Assembly (NCBI RefSeq): GCF_029227915.1
Contig: NC_079887.1
Coordinates: 19,279,650-19,343,649, forward strand
From: Hydractinia symbiolongicarpus
Taxonomy: Eukaryota > Cnidaria > Hydrozoa > Anthoathecata > Hydractiniidae
DNA: 64,000 bases
Reading direction: 5' to 3'
In this document: in pieces, positions 53,906 to 64,000 of the stretch
Numbering within the stretch: position 1 is the first letter of the stretch
How the letters are laid out: every line of letters starts with the position of its first letter
The notes under the pieces: model-generated
Told to the model about the DNA's origin: nothing
The model's database searches: none
The model's input: only the letters and a program-made list of their open reading frames with translations
Position numbers and translations under genes: made by a program

Positions 53906-55190
53906 ATAATTTTTAAGATGGCAGCGTGATTGGCGGCAGCGACACTCCAACAGTAGTTTAGCAAATCTTTTTGGTTAAGTTTGAGGGCTGTGCTGTATTG
54001 TAAACAAAACTCTCTCTACAATAAGTTGTTCAAAGTTTATGCTGGCTAGCTAACTGTGTTTTGCTTTGGTTTATATCGCCAGTTTTTATTTAGCTGGCAG
54101 CAACACTCGTGTAGATAGCTCGCTAGCTATCTCAATGAAAGTATTTTATGTTTGTTTTACTATCATTAAAACGTTGTGGAATAGGTGAAATAGCTAGCTA
54201 GGTTCTTGTAGCTAATTGTAGTGTTTAAAATCATCAGAAGACCAGGTAGCAGTGTTCAATTTCCCTTGGCTGGCTGGTCATATATATTGCGGCGCCAAGC
54301 TTTTATCAGTCTTAGGGTTAAAAAAAGTTTAAAAAATGTTACTGCTTTTATCACATGTCTGAAAGTTTGTTGCATGTAACTAGGGTAATTAGCCATGGTC
54401 CACATTCCCTTGGAGGTTCATCTGGATGAGGGGGGAGCTATGGTAACAACATATATAATAGCTGCATTACAAAATTGAACCGGCGTCTCCTGCACAAAAT
54501 ATATGAGTTATGTGACCTCCCAAAAATGTGTCGAGTGTGTTAAAAGTAACCTTGGAAAAAGTATCTGCTATATAGCATTCTATAAGAGCTAGTTTTTTTG
54601 ACTAAAATATGGACATATTGGGTACAATATAATTTTTTTTTCTTTTAATTCATTTACCCGAAATACAATTTCTTTCCTGTACCACATTTACTTTATCGTC
54701 GTGAAAAAATATTACAAATATTTATTCCAAAAACACCAAACTAATTTGTGAAAATATATATCAGTCAAATGCTTTAACGTGAATCTGGATCGAAGTTTGG
54801 TTTTGCATACTTTTACCTTTTACAAGGAAACGGTAGATCCATTAAGGCGGTTTTTCACTTAAAACGAAATTGATTAATTGATTTATGAATGTCATAAGTA
54901 GGATTGTTTTGATTTATTTATTTATTTAATATTTTTGTTCAAGTGATCTTTAAACAGTTTGCCTTTAGTTACATGTCTGGTACATTTTAGTAGAGGTTGC
55001 CAAATTTCAAATTTCACAATTTCTTTACTTCGTTTTATTTTAGCCACCTAAAGGGAGTTGTTTAGTATTACAGCATCAGGTACTATTTATTTTATAAAAA
55101 CATGACACGTTTTCGGTTTTATTCCTTCATGTGTGATATTTTAGGGATTTTTTTTGTTAAATTTTAGTGATGACTCTATCGGAAGCAATT
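53906..55190. other. Intergenic, no gene recognised
   Basis: No coding evidence. GCTAGC-type palindromes occur near 54043, 54115 and 54192. Confidence 0.5.
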
Positions 55191-55890
55191 AGAGCAATAA
55201 TGATGACTCGAGTGAAGAGGATGACAATTCTATTTGCGAATTCTCTGCTGAAAGTTCAAATGAAAGTTCTGACGAGAACTTGCAAACAATGTCAGAAGTT
55301 GGTGACTGTGAAGTGGAGAACCATCCTTTCAAAGATAGTTTGGACGAGGTAATTTCAGGAATAGTTTTCTCAATCGACACTTTCCGTATAAATGTTGATG
55401 TGCCGCAGTTTTTTCAAAGTCCTTACAAAAAATTTGAAAACACCTTAAATTTCAATAATTTGTAAAAAAAAAATCCTTTTGTTTTAAATACTTAAGGAAT
55501 TAATGCCGCCGTATTATATATAATGACTTTTTATTATTGTAGAAAATTGCGAAATATAAAACAGTAAAGAAAAACGACTTTGTAAAAGGAAGAAAGCACT
55601 GCAGGATCATGTTTCTCGGTCTTACGTATGTATGTGAAGAATTAATGAAACGCAAAGATTATGATAACGTGTCAAAAACGAAAACATTTACAGCAAACGA
55701 AGTAAAAAGATGCGTTAGCAAAAACGAAAAAATGAAAGAAGCGTGCAAAGGAAAAGACGCCGACTACTGGAAATATTTAGTTTTAAATATGCGTGAAAAA
55801 TACCAAAGAGCTATGAAAAGGGAAGAAAACTGCAAATGTCGTCAGTGGTTAAATGAAGCAAAGGACAGGATGAATCACTGGAATACTTAG
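55191..55890 (+). CDS. Candidate two-exon gene, unknown product
   Basis: An acidic, serine-rich frame (SNNDDSSEEDDNSICEFSAE, later EVENHPFKDSLDE) reaches a donor GAG|GTAATT at 55348/55349. The acceptor TTATTATTGTAG|AAA is at 55542/55543, and both are phase 0. Exon 2 reads KIAKYKTVKKNDFVKGRKHC, then LGLTYVCEELMKRKDYDNVS and ADYWKYLVLNMREKYQRAMK, ending TAG at 55888-55890. The exon 1 frame is closed upstream by a TAG at 55188-55190 that overlaps a possible acceptor (AATTAG|AGC), so an earlier exon is likely. It could be a host gene or part of a transposon; I recognise no domain. Confidence 0.35.
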
Positions 55891-56868
<978 letters not shown>

Positions 56869-56886
56869 GGATGTTCCTAATTGGAT

Positions 56887-57030
56887 TTAGGATAGCCTGA
56901 CATCTTTTTCGGATAGCCTGCCATCTTCATAGGATAGCCTGCCATCTCGTAGGATAGCCTGCCATCTCATAGGATAGCCTGCCATCTTCATAGGATAGCC
57001 TGCCATCTTCATAGGATAGCCTGCCATCCT
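56887..57030. repeat. 21-bp minisatellite, GGATAGCCTGCCATCTTCATA unit
   Basis: Seven near-identical units of 20-21 bp. Variation is mainly in the last six bases. It begins about 20 bp after the (TAA)n tract. Confidence 0.93.
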
Positions 57031-57124
57031 TGTCGGCCGCCGTTAACATTTCCACTTGTGTTTAATAATGGTTGACAGTCTGGCGGACCATCTCTGTAAG
57101 AGGATGCTTGTTTAATAAGCTAAG

Positions 57125-57164
57125 TATAACCTATATGATTAGCTAGCTAATCATATAGGTTATA
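57125..57164. repeat. Perfect 40-bp palindrome
   Basis: TATAACCTATATGATTAGCT is followed directly by its exact reverse complement. The centre is AGCTAGCT. No flanking structure explains it. Confidence 0.9.
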
Positions 57165-58483
57165 CGGAGACTAAAGTTTTTCTAAACTAATAGCTGTATT
57201 AGTCCTAATTACGTGATTATCTAAACATACATATTGAGTTGTTGTTATGGTACTATTAAATATATATAGCTAGCTACATTGAAGTTAAAAATACAAGACT
57301 TATTGCTATGGTTAGTTTGAGTGTGTAACTTTATAGGTGCCTGGTGTTGTGATAACTTGACAATTGTTTAAAAAATAAATATATAGCTAATAATGACCCT
57401 CTTGTCTGTAGCTAGATAGCACAGCCCTGTGCTTTAGAGAAATTTAACTTTATTAAACAAGGTTAGCAAGTCGAAAGGTGTGCTCTGTAGCTTTAGCTAG
57501 CTGTTCTTTTTCATGACTGATCTGGAAAAATTAGAAAATTCTAACCTGCACATCCACGAATCTAGATAGCTAGCTAAGCATTATCTTAAATCATTTCATA
57601 CTTTTGAAACTATAGCTATATGATTCACAATAAATGTAATTACGATAATATGTTATTCAGGGCTTTGACTAGCCCAGTCATCTTGTCTGCCTCTTTAAAT
57701 ATGCCTAAATTTCTAAACTAATTCTGTTACACTAATTCTGTTACAATGCTCCTAAAGCACCACATAAGAAAAATAGTTCACTATTTGTCTGTTTGCTGAA
57801 GTTATATTCTTGATATATATTCATTTTTAGGAAATGAGTCTCAGGATGCTCAATCACATATATGACCTATATCGTTTAATTGTGAAAAAGAGATTATTCT
57901 AAAGCTTGTCAAAACGCAGTTTGCGATGAAGTTCCAGATATATTTAAACTAAGCATAGGCAAAATATTCTTAATTTTTTTGAGAATTCTTCTTGTCAATT
58001 TTTTTACTACATTCTTAATTTCTTTTACTTTGGGATAAAAGTTTCAACTCAGTTGTAATTTAAGTGATAAAATGTTTTACTTTGTCAAAACAATTTGTAT
58101 ACTGTGACAGTAAAACAGTAACAGAAACTTAGTAGATATTGTTAAAATATTATCATTTTGTGTCTGTTTATAAATTATGGAAAGTTTGTCCAGTAATTAT
58201 AGACCTTGATAAGCTTAGATTACGCATAATATAGGATCTGCTAGTACTATTTCTTCTACTGTTAGAAAAGCAGGGTGTTTTGTTAAGGTTTTATTAGTAA
58301 TTGTTTACGTTTGAAATTTTTTTGTCCTTTCACTTGGAAAACTGCTAGAATTTTCTTATTTCGAATTATTTTTTTAACATATTCTTGTAGTGCATTGTAA
58401 AAAAATTATTGCAAATATTTGAAAAGTGTCTGGAAAATTCTACCTAGATAATCTAACAAGAAGTTACAAATACTTATAAATTG

Positions 58484-58485
<2 letters not shown>
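57165..58485. other. Intergenic, no gene recognised
   Basis: AT-rich with several AGCTAGCT motifs (57268, 57495, 57568). No supported reading frame. Confidence 0.6.

Positions 58486-58574
<89 letters not shown>
58486..58574. repeat. (TA)n microsatellite, left of the Penelope-like element
   Basis: About 44 TA units immediately outside, and slightly overlapping, the left 149-bp inverted repeat. Confidence 0.97.
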
Positions 58575-58578
<4 letters not shown>

Positions 58579-58719
58579 TTTATGTTTTGTTTTCAAGAAA
58601 AAACTACATTAATTTTGCTACTTAAAGTTTCATGCTTCTTAGCAATCTTCAGGCAAATGATACAAATTATACAAGTTGGTACTAACTAAAGTATAAACCT
58701 TTTTAATTACGTGATAAAA
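58571..58719 (+). repeat. Left copy of a perfect 149-bp inverted repeat
   Basis: Its reverse complement is found without a visible mismatch at 60358-60506. It ends with the first base of the ATG of the reverse-transcriptase ORF. Confidence 0.92.
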
Positions 58720-60311
58720 TGCAATGCTACTCAGAGAAACAGGCCTACATTACAATCAAAGACCACAAACCAAACTTCCCCCAAAATGTCAAGTGCAGAT
58801 TAATTAATCCAGCCAAAACAGACATGGGAATCGTCAGTAAAAAGTACTTGGAGACCATCATAGAAAAAGTTCAGAAAGCAACGCAGGTCAACCAATGGCG
58901 AAATACATCTACTGTAATTGAATGGTTCAAAAAAACACCAACTGATGCAAAGTCAAAATTCATCAAATTCGACATTGTCGAGTTTTACCCTTCTATCTCT
59001 GAAGAACTACTCGACAAAGCAATTAATTTCGCAAGATCTGCTGTACCAATCGACAACAAAGTCCTCGATATAATAAGGCACAGTCGGAAGTCCTTGTTAT
59101 TTGATAAATCATCGACTTGGGTTAAAAAAGGAAACGTTCTTTTCGATGTAACAATGGGTTCATTCGATGGAGCGGAGATCTGTGAGTTAGTTGGACTATA
59201 TATATTAAAAAAGATCAGCAATATTATCGATATCAAACATGTTGGTCTATACAGAGACGATGGACTTGCAATTATCCAAAACGCCAATGGACCACGAATG
59301 AACAAAATTCGAAAAGACATCATAACCTTGTTTAAGGAAGACAAATTGTCAGTAACTATCGAAACGAACCTGATTGAAACAGACTTTTTGGATGTATCAT
59401 TTAACGTGAATAGTAAAACCTACAAACCCTACAGGAAACCCAACAACGATCCGCTATACATTAACATTAATTCAAACCACCCGAATAATGTATTGAAAGT
59501 CATTCCGAAGATGGTCAACGAAAGATTAATTGCGACATCATGTAACAGAAAAGCATTTGATGACGCAAAGCCTTTATACGAAGCTTCACTCTCCGCCAGC
59601 GGATTTAAAAGCACAATGGCATACGCGAGTAAACCCAAACAACGCCCTAATCGCCAAAGGAAGATAATTTGGTTCAACCCGCCGTTCAGTAAAAACGTTA
59701 AAACAGACATTGGACGATCATTTCTCAAGATTGTTAGAAAAAACTTCAATAAAGATCACAAATATTATAAAATCTTCAACAAAAACACCCTCAAGTTGAG
59801 CTATTCATGTAGCACAAACATCCGAAACATCATAAAGGGGCATAATAAAAAAGTCCTCACTTCTGAAGAAAGGCAAAAACAACGACCTTGCAACTGCCGG
59901 GATAAGTCCCAGTGTCCACTGAATGGTGACTGTTTAGCTGCATGCATTATCTACAAAGCGGAAGTCAAATACGTAGACAAAAAGGAATTTTACTACGGAT
60001 TATGCGAAGGCGAATTTAAAGAAAGGTTTAACAACCACAAAAAGTCCTTTCGACACGAGAAATACAGAAACGAAACCGAATTGTCGAAATTAATTTGGAG
60101 ATTAAAAGACGACGGAACAGACTTTGAAATCTTATGGAGTATTGAAAAACGTGCAATGCCGTATAAGACAGGAGCGCGCACGTGTGACTTGTGCCTAACA
60201 GAAAAAATAGCAATTGTACGAGCTGAACCGAAGGGACAGTTAAATAAAAGAACAGAACTTATCAACAAATGTCGCCATCGCAACAAATTTACTTTGAAAT
60301 GGTTGAAATGA
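58719..60311 (+). CDS. Penelope-like reverse transcriptase with C-terminal GIY-YIG nuclease, 530 codons
   Basis: The ORF is uninterrupted. The N-terminus starts within the RT finger region (AYITIKDHKPNFPQNVKCRL), so upstream RT sequence is missing or on another exon. Motif A is FIKFDIVEFYPSI, motif B region is VTMGSFDGAEICELVGLY, and motif C is GLYRDDGLAII with the two catalytic Asp. The thumb-like region contains ETDFLDVSFNVN and RKIIWFNPPFSKNVKTDIG. A Cys motif (PCNCRDKSQCPLNGDCLAAC) precedes the GIY-YIG domain, FYYGLCEGEFKERFNNHKKS then FRHEKYRNETELSKLIW. The arrangement is that of endonuclease-bearing Penelope-like elements. Intactness and identical flanking repeats suggest recent insertion. 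Confidence 0.85.
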   Translation: MQCYSEKQAYITIKDHKPNFPQNVKCRLINPAKTDMGIVSKKYLETIIEKVQKATQVNQWRNTSTVIEWFKKTPTDAKSKFIKFDIVEFYPSISEELLDKAINFARSAVPIDNKVLDIIRHSRKSLLFDKSSTWVKKGNVLFDVTMGSFDGAEICELVGLYILKKISNIIDIKHVGLYRDDGLAIIQNANGPRMNKIRKDIITLFKEDKLSVTIETNLIETDFLDVSFNVNSKTYKPYRKPNNDPLYININSNHPNNVLKVIPKMVNERLIATSCNRKAFDDAKPLYEASLSASGFKSTMAYASKPKQRPNRQRKIIWFNPPFSKNVKTDIGRSFLKIVRKNFNKDHKYYKIFNKNTLKLSYSCSTNIRNIIKGHNKKVLTSEERQKQRPCNCRDKSQCPLNGDCLAACIIYKAEVKYVDKKEFYYGLCEGEFKERFNNHKKSFRHEKYRNETELSKLIWRLKDDGTDFEILWSIEKRAMPYKTGARTCDLCLTEKIAIVRAEPKGQLNKRTELINKCRHRNKFTLKWLK

Positions 60312-60357
60312 ACTGTAACGAACAATGTATTTATTTGTATTTATTTGTTTTATTACG

Positions 60358-60506
60358 TTTTATCACGTAATTAAAAAGGTTTATACTTTAGTTAGTACCA
60401 ACTTGTATAATTTGTATCATTTGCCTGAAGATTGCTAAGAAGCATGAAACTTTAAGTAGCAAAATTAATGTAGTTTTTTCTTGAAAACAAAACATAAAAA
60501 TAATAT
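60358..60506 (-). repeat. Right copy of the 149-bp inverted repeat
   Basis: Exact reverse complement of 58571-58719, beginning 46 bp after the ORF stop. Confidence 0.92.
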
Positions 60507-60562
60507 AACTGCTCTGTTACACATTGAGCACTCTGTTGTAATTTGTGTTAAAATTACTTCGT

Positions 60563-62599
<2,037 letters not shown>

Positions 62600-63610
62600 C
62601 CTGGGTACTAGTTTTCAATTATGTTAGCAAAACAGTCAGGGTACGAGTTTGCTGAGTTATAAAAGCAATGTGCAAAAACATAGCGGGCTATCCGAATTTA
62701 TTAGTGAGTTGAAAATGTTATCGGTCTGGGTACGAGTGTGTCGAGTTGTAAGATTAATATGCGAAAAGATGTCAGGCTATCCGAATTTATTACTTAAAAT
62801 TGAATTATGTCGGTCTGGGTACGAGTTTGTCGAGTTGTAAGAGTAATATGCGAAAAGATGTCAGGCTATCCGAATTTATTACTAGGAATAAAATGTCGTC
62901 AATCTGGGTACGAGTTTGTCGAGTTATAAGAGCAATATGCGAAAAGATGTCAGGCTATCCGAATTTATTACTTAAAATTGAATTATGTCGGTTGGGGTAC
63001 GAGTTTACTGAGATATATAAGCAATGTGCGAAAAAATGTCAGGCTATCCGAATTTATTACTAGGATTAAAATGTCGTCGGTCTGGGTACGAGTTTGTCGA
63101 GTTATAAGAGTAATATGCGAAAAGATGTCAGGCTATCCGAATTTATTACTTAAAATTGAATTATGTCGGTTGGGGTACGAGTTTACTGAGATATATAAGC
63201 AATGTGCGAAAAAATGTCAGGCTATCCGAATTTATTACTAGGATTAAAATGTCGTCGGTCTGGGTACGAGTTTGTCGAGTTATAAGAGTAATATGCGAAA
63301 AGATGTCAGGCTATCCGAATTTATTACTTAAAATTGAATTATGTCGGTTGGGGTACGAGTTTACTGAGATATATAAGCAATGTGCGAAAAAATGTCAGGC
63401 TATCCGAATTTATTACTAGGATTAAAATGTCGTCGGTCTGGGTACGAGTTTGTCAAGTTATAAGAGTAATGCACCAAAGGAGTTATTTAAAATAGAATTC
63501 ATAATGTCTGGGCACGACTCTTCTGCCGGAGATATAGAATCAATGCGTGAAAAGATGTTACGCTATCCACCTTTATTACCAAGATTAACATGTTATCGGT
63601 CTGGCTACGA
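62600..63610. repeat. Tandem array of about 89-bp units in 178-bp dimers
   Basis: The core GGCTATCCGAATTTATTA occurs nine times between about 62683 and 63400, with a degenerate tenth near 63561. Units alternate between a TTAAAATTGAATTATGTCGG type and an AGGATTAAAATGTCGTCGG type, so the homogenised repeat is the 178-bp dimer. Overlapping 87-codon reading frames spaced 178 bp apart are by-products of the repeat. Confidence 0.95.
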
Positions 63611-63675
63611 GTTTGTGAAAAAATCAAGCAGGGCATCTGTATTTTTTCTAACATTCAGACGGTGATACGAGCATC

Positions 63676-63714
63676 ACTCTGGTACAGACCAGTTGAACAG
63701 GTCTGTACCAGAGT
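63676..63714. repeat. Perfect 15-bp inverted repeat, 9-base loop
   Basis: ACTCTGGTACAGACC at 63676-63690 pairs with its exact reverse complement at 63700-63714. Function unknown. Confidence 0.75.
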
Positions 63715-64000
63715 CGTGACCGTTTCACAACCCAAAACCCAGGGTTGTAAAAATTATAAGATTTCTCTGCCTAACCTAAATTTTTCTTAAAAGGACGCCG
63801 TGTTCGGTAAGCATAAACCACGTGACGTCAAGAAAAAACTACGACTTCTAGCGAGTGAAAAATAATGATGGCGAAACCAAAGCAGTCTAAGAAACAGTAG
63901 ATTTTTGATTTCTTTAATGCTTTTTAGTTTTGTGAATTTCAGTAGCTATATTTGAAGATTTTTGTGTAAAACTTTAGTTTGTTAGACAGTTTGTACGTCT

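Noticed and set aside
62800-63419. Three near-identical 87-codon reading frames
   Set aside because: They are spaced exactly 178 bp apart and are by-products of the tandem array.

Overview
This is a eukaryotic, almost certainly invertebrate animal, genomic window. It is AT-rich, has no dense host genes, and carries spliceosomal GT-AG introns, several reverse-transcriptase families, (TA)n and (TAA)n microsatellites, and a virus-like Maverick/Polinton locus. The mixture of element types fits a cnidarian, but nothing here proves the species.

Layout. Positions 1-15036 are a continuous satellite array with a very regular 182-bp monomer and a roughly 4.5-kb higher-order duplication. The array stops inside a gene: at 15037 it abuts the major capsid protein gene of a decayed Polinton (element A, 15037-26725). 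Element A carries capsid, a zinc-repeat HNH nuclease, a membrane protein, a DDE integrase, a Bro-N protein, an A32-type packaging ATPase, several small genes and a protein-primed DNA polymerase B. A second Polinton (element B, 26726-33413) follows head-to-tail, with recognisable terminal inverted repeats. It retains the genes that lie upstream of the capsid gene and has lost everything between the capsid N-terminus and the polymerase N-terminal region. A and B are therefore complementary halves: B-left followed by A gives a gene map of about 16-17 kb, the usual Polinton size. Diverged copies of the same satellite, in inverted orientation, sit to the right of element B (33500-34490).

In the intact ancestor these genes would have worked together as a virus-like transposon. 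Capsid proteins and the packaging ATPase build and fill a particle, PolB copies the linear genome, and the integrase inserts it. At least eleven genes in the two elements share an AATAAA-like motif directly in front of the start codon, which may be an element-specific promoter or initiator. Both elements are now broken by stop codons, frameshifts and deletions.

Positions 34500-64000 are TE-rich intergenic DNA. They contain a Penelope-like pseudogene split by a MITE, a Mutator-like transposase fragment, a DNA transposon of about 4.8 kb with 73-bp inverted repeats around an uncharacterised intron-bearing gene (40745-45584), two decayed LINEs, and microsatellite plus minisatellite pairs. They also contain a candidate two-exon gene near 55.2-55.9 kb, a Penelope-like reverse transcriptase/GIY-YIG ORF bracketed by perfect 149-bp inverted repeats and (TA)n tracts (58486-60942), and an 89/178-bp tandem array near 63 kb. 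I recognised no rRNA, tRNA or CRISPR. All identifications rest on reading motifs by eye; no database search was run.
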